A stretch of DNA of 64,000 bases from [Anoxybacillus] calidus. GTDB lineage: Bacteria > Bacillota > Bacilli > Bacillales > Anoxybacillaceae. Positions within the stretch are counted from its first letter, which is position 1; every line of letters begins with the position of its first letter. The notes under the pieces were generated by a model, which saw only the letters and a program-made list of their open reading frames with translations, searched no databases and was not told the DNA's origin. The translations under genes were made by a program, and so were the position numbers. Positions 56,526 through 64,000 of this stretch are shown piece by piece. Location: positions 342,082-406,081 of the forward strand of contig NZ_JACDUU010000001.1 in assembly GCF_013760845.1 (NCBI RefSeq). Reading direction: 5' to 3'.

Positions 56526-57785
56526 ATGATGCAGATTGAGAAACTCGTTCGTCTTGTTGAAAACGGAGAAATTGAAAAAGCTCTTGCATTAATACCGAAA
56601 GTAAAAGCAGAATGCAGCGATGAAGAAAAATATATGTTAGCGGAACATCTTTTTTCATGGGGGCTCCTTCCAGAAGCACGTGATATTCTTGAAGAGCTGT
56701 CTTACCGTTATCCTGATGAAGGAGATATTTTATTATTTTTAGCAGAAGTTTATACGGAACTTGACGAAGAAGAAAAAGCGATTAATATTTTAGCAGAAAT
56801 TGATGAAAACGATCCGACTTATCCTCGTGCCTGCCTTCTTGCCGCTGACCTTTATCAAATGCAGGGGCTGGACGAGGTAAGCGAACGCAAACTGCTTCTT
56901 GCCTATGAAAAACTGCCGAATGAGCCAATTATTCAATTTGCTCTTGGAGAATTTTATTTAACAAAAGGAGAATACCAAAAGAGCGTTGAATTTTATAAAA
57001 AGGTATTAGAAAAAGAAACGACGCTTGCCGGCACCTCTATTCCACAGCGGCTCGCAGAAGCATTAAGTTTATCTGGCCAGTTTGAGGAAGCGCTTCCGTA
57101 TTATGAAGAAGCATTGAACGAAAAGCTGGAAATTCATACGCTGTTTGGCTATGGATTTACTGCTTTTCAAGCTGGCTATTACCAAACGGCGATTGAAAAG
57201 CTGAAAGAACTAAAAGAATTAGATGCAGAATATATCCCATTGTATTTATATTTGGCAAAAGCATATGAGCATGAGGGCGATTTGCAAAAAAGCTATGAAA
57301 CAGTAAAAGAAGGCCTGAAAGTGGATGAATGGAATAAAGAATTGTTGTTGTATGCAGGCAAAATTGCGCTGAAACTTGGAAAGCCGGATGAAGCAGAAGA
57401 ACATCTACGTGCAGCGGTTAACGTCGATCCGGGATATATAGAAGCGCTCTTGACATTGACGAAGCTACTCTTGCATGAAGAACGCTACGAAGATGTCGTC
57501 GCTTGTATCGAAGAAGCGATGAAGCAAGGGGAGTACGACCCACAGTTTGAATGGGATTTAGCGCGGGCAAAACATCAATTAGAAATGTATTCCGATGCAT
57601 TAAAACATTACCAAGAAGCATATACTTTCTTTAAGAACGAAGTCGACTTTCTTGAGGAATATGCGTATTTTCTTATCGAGGAAGGAAATCGCAAAACAGC
57701 GAAGCAATTGTTTGAGCAAATTTTACAAATTGACCCGACCCATACAGAAGCAGCGGAAATGGTTCTTCAACTGGAAGAAGAATGA
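56526..57785 (+). CDS. ypiA: Tetratricopeptide repeat protein YpiA
   Basis: A 419-residue soluble protein made almost wholly of TPR units (pattern A..Y...G....A...F......P repeated about ten to eleven times; for example EEALPYYEEALNE and SDALKHYQEAYTF). It matches B. subtilis YpiA in length and position. Acidic overall. Likely a scaffold; the family partner is not established. The gene next to it, reoY, acts with ClpCP. Confidence 0.9.
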   Translation: MMQIEKLVRLVENGEIEKALALIPKVKAECSDEEKYMLAEHLFSWGLLPEARDILEELSYRYPDEGDILLFLAEVYTELDEEEKAINILAEIDENDPTYPRACLLAADLYQMQGLDEVSERKLLLAYEKLPNEPIIQFALGEFYLTKGEYQKSVEFYKKVLEKETTLAGTSIPQRLAEALSLSGQFEEALPYYEEALNEKLEIHTLFGYGFTAFQAGYYQTAIEKLKELKELDAEYIPLYLYLAKAYEHEGDLQKSYETVKEGLKVDEWNKELLLYAGKIALKLGKPDEAEEHLRAAVNVDPGYIEALLTLTKLLLHEERYEDVVACIEEAMKQGEYDPQFEWDLARAKHQLEMYSDALKHYQEAYTFFKNEVDFLEEYAYFLIEEGNRKTAKQLFEQILQIDPTHTEAAEMVLQLEEE

Positions 57786-57875
57786 AAAAAGCGGTTGCAG
57801 GCATTGGAAAAATCGAAGTCTAATAGTCAAAGCATATACCTCTTTCTTATTGAAAATATAGAGGAGGGAAGCGGA

Positions 57876-58412
57876 TTGACAACTCATGTATCCGTAAATG
57901 AAAAAAAAGAATTTATCCGCTGGTTTTTGAGCAATTACCAGCTGAAAAGGCGCGAATGTGTTTGGATTTTGAACTATTTAATGAGCCATGATCAATTGAT
58001 GAAAAAAGTGCACTTTGTGGAAAAAGCGCAATATTGCCCGCGCGGAATGATTATGTCGACGCATTGTGTCGATGATGTGCCGTTTCGTTTTTATAAGGAA
58101 AATGTCATGACGACCGACGCGGAAAAGTCATTCCATGATATCCGATTAAATCGGGATGAGGATATCTACATTCAACTGAACTTTCGAGCTTCCTTCCATT
58201 CTCCACAATATGTAGCTGTGCTGGAAGAAAATCCGTATATCCCGAAACATTTACAAGTTAATGAGAAAGACCAAATTTTGGCGGAACAATTTTTAGAGAA
58301 ATCGATACAAAACTTTCAAAGGGAACAGCTGATGAAATTAATTGATGAAGCGCTGGACAGAGGCGATGAGCAGGAATTTAAGCGTTTGACGGATCAATTG
58401 AAACGTCTATAA
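57876..58412 (+). CDS. reoY: ReoY (YpiB), regulator of MurA degradation
   Basis: A 178-residue UPF0302 protein. In Listeria and B. subtilis ReoY is needed for ClpCP-mediated degradation of MurA, which sets peptidoglycan synthesis. Highly conserved [32 protein letters not shown] and [15 protein letters not shown] blocks; the C-terminal 40 residues are a separate helical IDEAL-like tail ([19 protein letters not shown]). TTG start six bases behind GAGGAGGGA; the frame is open upstream but poorly supported. The clp adaptor mecB is in the same window. Confidence 0.92.
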   Translation: MTTHVSVNEKKEFIRWFLSNYQLKRRECVWILNYLMSHDQLMKKVHFVEKAQYCPRGMIMSTHCVDDVPFRFYKENVMTTDAEKSFHDIRLNRDEDIYIQLNFRASFHSPQYVAVLEENPYIPKHLQVNEKDQILAEQFLEKSIQNFQREQLMKLIDEALDRGDEQEFKRLTDQLKRL

Positions 58413-58447
58413 ACCTTGCGTATGGTAGCAAGGTTTTTCTTTTTTAT
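58411..58447 (+). terminator. reoY terminator
   Basis: AAACCTTGC and GCAAGGTTT form a 9-bp stem, followed by TTCTTTTTT. Confidence 0.92.
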
Positions 58448-58501
58448 GTTAAATATGATATTGTTGAGATGAAATTTACTTAATAAGAGGAGAGAACGGA
58501 C

Positions 58502-58957
58502 GTGAAATGGACAGTTAAAGATGTTGAAGTTTATTTGCAAGAAAAAGAATATGTGGATACGGCAGTGATTCCGCTCATCCCACTAACATTGGAAAAAAAC
58601 GTAAAGTCTATCGTTTCGATGGGAGAGTTTGTGCAAATCATCGTAAACGAGCTTGAAAGACAGTTTAAAGGAAGAGTATTTTTATTCCCGCCTTTTACAT
58701 ATTTCACATCAGAAAACATGGAAGAAAAAACGAAGCGGATTGCCGATTGGACAGACGAGTTAATAGCGAACGGGATGAAGCATATTTTTTACGTGACGTC
58801 CGATACGGAGTGGAAAGCAGGAGAAGCGAATTTACCGGGTACGCTTCTTTGGCTGCCATCGATTCCGCTTGAACATATGGACGAAAAATATAAACAGCAA
58901 ATTGTAACAGATCAAACTTCGCAACTGATGAATTTATTGATTGCGAAGTGGTCATAA
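58502..58957 (+). CDS. ypiF: YpiF family protein (DUF2487)
   Basis: A 151-residue soluble protein; GTG start behind AGAGGAGAG. It precedes the qcr operon as in B. subtilis. No catalytic motif recognised; function unknown. Confidence 0.87.
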   Translation: MKWTVKDVEVYLQEKEYVDTAVIPLIPLTLEKNVKSIVSMGEFVQIIVNELERQFKGRVFLFPPFTYFTSENMEEKTKRIADWTDELIANGMKHIFYVTSDTEWKAGEANLPGTLLWLPSIPLEHMDEKYKQQIVTDQTSQLMNLLIAKWS

Positions 58958-59103
58958 GCCAAAATTGTCATAATGTGATAGCGGTTACAGCAAGGAGAAT
59001 ATTGACCTTGTCGACTTCTTGATATATCATTAGGATGTCCTAGTTTTATATGTGTTATGCTATTGTCCGGATGGACTTAACTTTGTATAGAGGGGGGAAA
59101 ACA

Positions 59104-59613
59104 ATGAGCGATAATAAGCATCGGGTTTCTAGACGTCAATTTTTAAACTACACCTTAACTGGCGTTGGCGGATTTATGGCTGCGGGGATGTTAATGCCAA
59201 TGGTACGCTTCGCATTGGATCCAGTTTTAAAGGGCGAAGCGGGCGGTGAGATGGTTGCTGTTGCACAGGTGAAAGATATTACAACAGAACCAAAACGCTT
59301 CGACTTTAAAGTAAAAGTAAAAGATGCGTGGTATGAATCTGAAGAGCCAAGATCTGCATGGGTGTACAAAGATGACAAGGGAGAAATTGTGGCACTTTCT
59401 CCGGTGTGTAAACATTTAGGGTGTACAGTCAACTGGAACGGTGATAAGGAACATCCAAATCAATTTTTCTGTCCATGTCACTATGGTCGTTATGAAAAGG
59501 ATGGTACAAACGTTCCAGGAACGCCGCCTATACATCCATTAGACCGTTATGAACTAAAAGTGAAAGACGGTACGTTATACTTAGGTAAAGCGAAACCACG
59601 AGGGGAGGCGTAA
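59104..59613 (+). CDS. qcrA: Menaquinol:cytochrome c reductase iron-sulfur subunit (Rieske)
   Basis: Rieske subunit of the b6c-type complex that passes electrons from menaquinol to cytochrome c. 169 residues: twin-arginine-like SRRQFLNY near the N-terminus, one membrane span, then the [2Fe-2S] ligands C102-K-H104 with C107 and C123-P-C125-H126 (motifs CKHLGC and CPCH). ATG behind GAGGGGGG; first of the qcrABC operon. Confidence 0.97.
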   Translation: MSDNKHRVSRRQFLNYTLTGVGGFMAAGMLMPMVRFALDPVLKGEAGGEMVAVAQVKDITTEPKRFDFKVKVKDAWYESEEPRSAWVYKDDKGEIVALSPVCKHLGCTVNWNGDKEHPNQFFCPCHYGRYEKDGTNVPGTPPIHPLDRYELKVKDGTLYLGKAKPRGEA

Positions 59614-59616
59614 TAC

Positions 59617-60291
59617 GTGTTAAATAAGATTTATGATTGGGTTGACGAACGTTTAGATATTACGCCTTTGTGGCGGGATATCGCTGACCATGAAGTTCCG
59701 GAACATGTTAACCCTGCACATCATTTTTCGGCATTCGTTTACTGTTTTGGCGGATTAACGTTCTTCGTTACAGTCATCCAGATTTTATCTGGTATGTTTT
59801 TAACGATGTACTATGTTCCGGATATTAAAAACGCATGGGAGTCCGTTTATTACTTACAAAACGAAGTAGCATTCGGACAAATCGTGCGCGGTATGCACCA
59901 TTGGGGAGCAAGTCTTGTTATTGTAATGATGTTTTTACATACGTTGCGTGTCTTCTTCCAAGGCGCATACAAAAAACCACGTGAGTTAAACTGGATTGTT
60001 GGTGTACTAATTTTCATGGTAATGATGGGACTTGGTTTCACTGGTTACCTATTACCATGGGATATGAAAGCGCTATTCGCGACGAAAGTAGGTTTGCAAA
60101 TTGCTGAAGCGACACCTGTGATTGGTACAGCAGTTAAAACATTATTAGCTGGTCATCCTGAAATCGTCGGTGCGCAAACATTAACGCGTTTCTTTGCGAT
60201 TCACGTGTTTTTCTTACCAGCTGCATTGCTTGGATTGATGGCAGCTCACTTCTTAATGATTCGTAAACAAGGTATTTCTGGTCCACTGTAA
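59617..60291 (+). CDS. qcrB: Menaquinol:cytochrome c reductase cytochrome b6 subunit
   Basis: 224-residue cytochrome b6 with four membrane spans binding two b hemes through paired histidines (HHWGASLVI, LHTLRVF and IHVFFLPAALLGLMAAHF). Cys43 (VYCFGGLTF) is in the position of the covalent heme ci ligand of b6-type proteins. GTG start behind AGGGGAGG. Confidence 0.97.
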   Translation: MLNKIYDWVDERLDITPLWRDIADHEVPEHVNPAHHFSAFVYCFGGLTFFVTVIQILSGMFLTMYYVPDIKNAWESVYYLQNEVAFGQIVRGMHHWGASLVIVMMFLHTLRVFFQGAYKKPRELNWIVGVLIFMVMMGLGFTGYLLPWDMKALFATKVGLQIAEATPVIGTAVKTLLAGHPEIVGAQTLTRFFAIHVFFLPAALLGLMAAHFLMIRKQGISGPL

Positions 60292-60345
60292 AAATTACGA
60301 TGCACAATGTGCGTTAGCCTATGAGAAAAAGGAGGGGGACATGAA

Positions 60346-61113
60346 ATGCATCGCGGAAAAGGGATGAAATTTGTCGGCGACTCCCGTGTTCCTGCAGAGA
60401 GAAAGCCGAATATTCCAAAGGATTATTCGGAATATCCTGGGAAGACGGAAGCGTTTTGGCCGAACTTCTTATTAAAAGAATGGATGGTAGGTTCCGTATT
60501 TTTAATCGGTTTCTTATGCTTAACGGTAGCCCATCCATCACCATTAGAGCGTATCGCTGACCCAACGGATACGTCTTACGTTCCGCTTCCAGACTGGTAT
60601 TTCTTATTCTTATATCAATTACTAAAATATTCGTACGCATCAGGTCCTTACACAGTCATTGGTGCGATTGTCATGCCAGGTCTTGCGTTTGGTGCGTTAC
60701 TCTTAGCGCCGTTCTTAGATCGCGGACCAGAACGCCGTCCAATGAAGCGTCCTGTCGCGGTTGGAATGATGCTTTTAACTTTGGCGGCGATGATTTTCTT
60801 AACTTGGGAATCTGTCGTTACTCATGACTGGGAAGCGGCGGCTGAACAAGGTAAGATTCGTGCGGAAGTGGAAATTGATAAAAACGCAGAAGGCTACAAA
60901 ATTGCGCAAACGAATACATGTACAACGTGCCACGGTGAAAACCTATCTGGAGGAGCGGCAGCACCATCGCTTGTCGGTACAGGCTTAAGTGCTGAGGAAG
61001 TAGCGAAGATCGCCAAAGAAGGAAAAGGCAACATGCCACCTGGTGTCTTCAAAGGTACAGACGAAGAGTTAAAGAAACTTGCAGAATTTATTGCAGGTTT
61101 GAAAGCGGAATAA
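60346..61113 (+). CDS. qcrC: Menaquinol:cytochrome c reductase subunit IV-cytochrome c fusion
   Basis: 255 residues. The first 160 are the subunit-IV part with three membrane spans and the PDWYFL menaquinol-site motif (about 82); residues about 170-255 form a cytochrome c domain with C192-TT-C195-H196 and an axial Met in GNMPPGVF. This fusion is characteristic of Bacillus qcr complexes. AAAGGAGG site upstream; terminator follows. Confidence 0.97.
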   Translation: MHRGKGMKFVGDSRVPAERKPNIPKDYSEYPGKTEAFWPNFLLKEWMVGSVFLIGFLCLTVAHPSPLERIADPTDTSYVPLPDWYFLFLYQLLKYSYASGPYTVIGAIVMPGLAFGALLLAPFLDRGPERRPMKRPVAVGMMLLTLAAMIFLTWESVVTHDWEAAAEQGKIRAEVEIDKNAEGYKIAQTNTCTTCHGENLSGGAAAPSLVGTGLSAEEVAKIAKEGKGNMPPGVFKGTDEELKKLAEFIAGLKAE

Positions 61114-61118
61114 TCATA

Positions 61119-61153
61119 CAAAAAGCTGGCTAGCCCATAGTCAGCTTTTTTGT
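61119..61153 (+). terminator. qcrABC terminator
   Basis: AAAAAGCTG-CT and AG-CAGCTTTTT form the stem, followed by T residues. Confidence 0.9.
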
Positions 61154-61188
61154 TTACTTCTGTATACTATTGGGAAAGTTGGTGAAAT

Positions 61189-61767
61189 ATGAGATTCGTC
61201 TTTTCGATGCTCATGCATCGCTCTATTTTATGGATTTTGCTTATTATTAACATATTGGGAACGATTTATGGATACATATGGTACGGCAGTCAACTATCAG
61301 AAACTCCGCCACAGTTTCTGTTATTTGTACCGGACAGCCCGACGGCAAGTTTATTTTTTATTTTTGTGCTCATTGCGTTTTTATTAGGGAAAAATTGGCC
61401 GCTGTTGGAGGCGCTGGCAATTGTGACTCTGTTTAAATACGGAATATGGGCTGTCGTTATGAATATATTAGTTTGGAAAGTGACAGGAACCATTGATCCT
61501 ATTGCTTGGATGTTAATTTTGTCGCACGCGGCAATGGCTATTGAGGGAATTTTATATGCCCCGTTTTATCGCATCAAACCGTGGCATTTAGCGTTTGTTG
61601 CAATTTGGACGCTGCACAATGATGTGATTGACTATGTGTTTCGGATGTTGCCGCGATACAGCATGCTTGACCAATACATTCCGGAAATAGGTTATTTCAC
61701 ATTTTGGCTGAGCATTGTTTCGATTGGAATTACATATTTTCTTTGTGTTAGACCTAAACGCAGCTGA
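61189..61767 (+). CDS. ypjA: YpjA family membrane protein (DUF1405)
   Basis: A 192-residue protein with about five to six spans covering the whole length; matches B. subtilis YpjA next to qcrC. The IWTLHNDVIDYVFRMLPRY stretch is well conserved. Function unknown. Confidence 0.87.
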   Translation: MRFVFSMLMHRSILWILLIINILGTIYGYIWYGSQLSETPPQFLLFVPDSPTASLFFIFVLIAFLLGKNWPLLEALAIVTLFKYGIWAVVMNILVWKVTGTIDPIAWMLILSHAAMAIEGILYAPFYRIKPWHLAFVAIWTLHNDVIDYVFRMLPRYSMLDQYIPEIGYFTFWLSIVSIGITYFLCVRPKRS

Positions 61768-61841
61768 GCCCCATTAAAATAATGGTCTACTCTTGTCCAC
61801 CTCTTCATACATTGTTAGTAGGTAGCGGAGGAGGGACAAGG

Positions 61842-62627
61842 ATGAAGAAAAAAATCTTCATATTCATCATGATTTTTATGATGTTATTTCCATATGTTGC
61901 ATCTTCACAAACAACGGATGAATGGAAAAAGCTTGATCAAATTTCTGATGAGGCGCTGCAGCTGGCCAAAAACAAAAGATTTGAAGAGGCAAAACAAGTA
62001 TTAGCACATTTTTCTGAGGAGTTTTTTAAGCTCAATGCCCGTGAACGATTAAAGTCAATGGATGAACTCCGTGTGATTACAGTCACTCATGAAAGTGCAT
62101 TAAAAACAGTAACAGCTTCAACTTTACCAGCTGAAGAGCGGGTTGAGCGTGTTACTCGCTTTCGTCTTGTTATTGATGCGGTTCGTTCTGATCATCAACC
62201 GCTTTGGTCAGAAATGGAACACTCAATTATGGACGCATTTTATCGAATGAAAAAAGCGGTTGAAAATGGGAACATGCAAGCATTTCAATCATCGTTTCAG
62301 CAGTTTTTAAATCAATATGAGATGATAGAACCGAGTGTAAAAATTGATGTTACGCCTGAGCGATTTAAACGTGTTGATGCCAATATAGAACTGTTAGAGG
62401 CGCCGGCGTTTTCTCAGCTTAGCTCTGATGGCCAGATGAAACAACTCCTCCAGATGGAACAAGACTTGCAGGCGCTATTTGACGATGTGAAAAAAGATGA
62501 AGCTGACCCATCATTATGGTGGGTGATTATTTCAACAGGAAGCATCATCATTTTAACATTAAGTTATGTTGGCTGGAGAAAATATAGAGGGGAAAAAGAA
62601 CAGAACAAATTACACGAAAAAGAATAA
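61842..62627 (+). CDS. ypjB: Sporulation protein YpjB
   Basis: A 261-residue protein with signal peptide (about 1-24, ending near VASSQ), a helical external domain and a C-terminal membrane span (about 228-247, WWVIISTGSIIILTLSYVGW) followed by a basic tail. In B. subtilis loss of ypjB mildly affects sporulation. ATG behind GGAGGAGGGA; the earlier in-frame start is not supported. A family A repeat begins one base after the stop codon. Confidence 0.9.
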   Translation: MKKKIFIFIMIFMMLFPYVASSQTTDEWKKLDQISDEALQLAKNKRFEEAKQVLAHFSEEFFKLNARERLKSMDELRVITVTHESALKTVTASTLPAEERVERVTRFRLVIDAVRSDHQPLWSEMEHSIMDAFYRMKKAVENGNMQAFQSSFQQFLNQYEMIEPSVKIDVTPERFKRVDANIELLEAPAFSQLSSDGQMKQLLQMEQDLQALFDDVKKDEADPSLWWVIISTGSIIILTLSYVGWRKYRGEKEQNKLHEKE

Positions 62628-62628
62628 G

Positions 62629-62736
62629 AGAGGCTGTCCCATAAGTGTCTGACCTCACGCCAGTCGTACTTATCAAGTGTAATGTACGATAGATTGCGGT
62701 TGTGATGTCCGACACTTTGCCTTTGAGACGGCCTCT
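62629..62736. repeat. Palindromic repeat family A, copy 8
   Basis: AGAGGCTGTC ... AAGTGTCTGACCTCAC at the left and TGATGTCCGACACTT ... GACGGCCTCT at the right. It lies between the convergent genes ypjB and the YitT-family gene. Confidence 0.85.
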
Positions 62737-62742
62737 GTTTGT

Positions 62743-63612
62743 TTAAGGTTCGATCGGACGTTTATTTTCATCTAAAGTGAAACCTTCTCCCAATACATCA
62801 TGCACGTCGCTCACGGCAACGAAAGCGTGTGGATCGACGGACGTAATGACGTTTTTTAAGCGGGAAAGTTCATTTTTCGCAATGACGCAATAAAGGACAT
62901 CGCGTTCACGCTTTGTGTAAGAACCTTGTCCTTTTAATATCGTCACGCCACGGTCCATTTCATTCATAATTTTTTCAGCGATCTCACTGCTTTTTTCAGA
63001 AATAATTGTCGCACCCTTTGCTGCATAACCGCTATCCTGCATAAAATCAATGACACGGGCAGCTACAAATACAGCAACGAGCGTATACATTGCCTCGCGG
63101 TAGGAAAGGTATAAAATCAAGGATAACGTAATGACAACCGCATCAAACACAAACATTGTCTTGCCCATGCTAATGCCTTTATATTTGTACACGAGCCTTG
63201 CAATAATATCGACACCGCCAGTCGTTCCGCCGTAACGGAAAATGATACCTAGGCCGATTCCAATGAACACGCCGGCAAATAGCGCTGCTAGTGTTAAATC
63301 GTGTTTTAAAGGCATATGAATCGCATAGCGTTGGAAGATCCAGAGAAAAACAGATAAGCTGACTGTGCCAATAATGGTATATAAAAAGGCATTACGGCCT
63401 AGCAATCTCCAACCGATAAGAAACAGTGGAATATTCAATGCTAAATTGGTATAGGAAGGATCCCATTTGAACAAGAAATAAAGAAGAAGTGTAATTCCGG
63501 TAAAGCCGCCTTCTGCTAAGTTGTTTTGCATATTAAAATGAACGAGACCAAAGGCAAAAATCGCAGCACCAAGTAAAATAAACAAAATGTTTTTTATTTT
63601 TAATCCGAACAT
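62743..63612 (-). CDS. ypjC: YitT family membrane protein (YpjC)
   Basis: A 289-residue protein with five to six membrane spans in the first 175 residues (GGFTGITLLLYFLF and the GGTTGGVDIIARL motif, typical of the YitT/DUF161 family) and a C-terminal soluble DUF2179 domain (about 205-289). Function unknown; proposed transporters. ATG behind AGGAGGG. Confidence 0.92.
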   Translation of the reverse strand: MFGLKIKNILFILLGAAIFAFGLVHFNMQNNLAEGGFTGITLLLYFLFKWDPSYTNLALNIPLFLIGWRLLGRNAFLYTIIGTVSLSVFLWIFQRYAIHMPLKHDLTLAALFAGVFIGIGLGIIFRYGGTTGGVDIIARLVYKYKGISMGKTMFVFDAVVITLSLILYLSYREAMYTLVAVFVAARVIDFMQDSGYAAKGATIISEKSSEIAEKIMNEMDRGVTILKGQGSYTKRERDVLYCVIAKNELSRLKNVITSVDPHAFVAVSDVHDVLGEGFTLDENKRPIEP

Positions 63613-63747
63613 AAAGCCCTCCTTGTATATGAAGAATAGTCGGCGACCTTAATTATAGAGGAAGTTATCTTTGCAAGCAATGAACGTAGAAAATATTTGT
63701 CAAAATCGCTCGTTTTGGCTAACATGAAAGAATGAGAGGTGACGTAG

Positions 63748-64000
63748 ATGTCAGAAAAAACGATGAGACAATTGCAGGAAGAAGTCGATGCATATATCAG
63801 TCAATTTAAAGAGGGCTATTTCAGCCCGCTTGCAATGCTGGCAAGGATGACAGAAGAATTAGGGGAATTAGCCCGGGAAATTAATCATTATTATGGAGAA
63901 AAACCGAAAAAAAAATCAGAAAAAGAAAAAACGATTGAAGAAGAAATGGGAGATTTATTATTTGTACTTATTTGTTTTGCCAACTCCCTTAATATCGACC
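63748..64000 (+). CDS. ypjD: MazG-like nucleotide pyrophosphohydrolase YpjD (partial)
   Basis: The first 84 residues of a MazG-family protein; truncated by the window edge. EELGELAREINHYYG (about 40) and EEEMGDLLFVLICFAN (about 67) are the two metal-binding E-rich helices (ExxE and ExxD). ATG behind GAGGTGA. B. subtilis YpjD is about 110 residues. Confidence 0.93.
   Translation, partial: MSEKTMRQLQEEVDAYISQFKEGYFSPLAMLARMTEELGELAREINHYYGEKPKKKSEKEKTIEEEMGDLLFVLICFANSLNID

Overview
The window is a stretch of core chromosome from a spore-forming, probably moderately thermophilic Bacillaceae (Anoxybacillus/Geobacillus/Parageobacillus group). This is inferred from gene order, which follows the Bacillus subtilis serA-fer-recS-gudB-cmk-der-spoIVA-hbs-mtrB-trp-qcr region almost gene for gene, from the HU protein and from HepT, which resemble Geobacillus stearothermophilus proteins as I remember them, and from the moderate GC content with many GTG and TTG starts. 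No rRNA, tRNA, CRISPR array, prophage or complete insertion sequence was seen.

Layout. 0.2-4.1 kb: serA and ppa (minus strand), an FMN riboswitch controlling the riboflavin transporter ribU, and ferredoxin. 4.3-12.9 kb: ypbB-recS-ypbD-ypbE-ypbF, an inserted minus-strand cotJABC spore coat operon, a small membrane protein, the phosphoesterase ypbG, a MerR/B12 regulator with all CarH photoreceptor signatures, and mecB. 13.3-19.8 kb: gudB, bdr (ypdA), ansA, prsW and the germination pair sleB-ypeB. 20-24.7 kb: the c-di-GMP receptor ypfA, ypfB, cmk, plsC, the S1-like ypfD and fni. 24.8-29 kb: an inserted four-gene gerA-type germinant receptor operon. 29.5-36.9 kb: ypzI, yphA, a YIEGIA gene pair, der, gpsA, yphE, yphF and spoIVA. 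37.3-42.7 kb: hbs, folE, mtrB (TRAP), hepS-menG-hepT, ndk and cheR. 42.8-55.3 kb: the aromatic supraoperon aroF-aroB-aroH-trpEDCFBA-hisC-tyrA-aroE. 55.6-64 kb: a degenerate amidohydrolase-like gene, ypiA-reoY(ypiB)-ypiF, the menaquinol:cytochrome c reductase qcrABC, ypjA, ypjB, a YitT-family gene and the start of the MazG-like ypjD.

How the genes work together. mtrB encodes TRAP, and its RNA target, a run of regularly spaced GAG/TAG triplets, is visible in the trp leader 7 kb downstream, as is a hairpin that would hide the trpE ribosome binding site. hepS, hepT and menG supply menaquinone that the qcr complex oxidises. Several genes serve sporulation or germination (cotJABC, sleB, ypeB, gerA-type operon, spoIVA, YIEGIA pair, ypjB, prsW by family background).

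The most notable non-gene signal is a family of about 100-120 bp imperfect palindromes whose ends read (A/G)GGCTGACCC-like and GGGTCAGCC-like, with an inner AGTGTC-TGACC / GGTCAGACACT pair. Eight copies are spread over 60 kb. Most sit close behind stop codons, but one lies between the FMN riboswitch and ribU, one lies inside the trp leader between the TRAP site and trpE, and one is nested inside another copy behind mecB. A second dispersed family (TTGTCTAGCT ends) has three copies. These elements look like small non-autonomous mobile repeats that have been drawn into transcription control. All assignments are from reading sequence; no database search or folding program was run.
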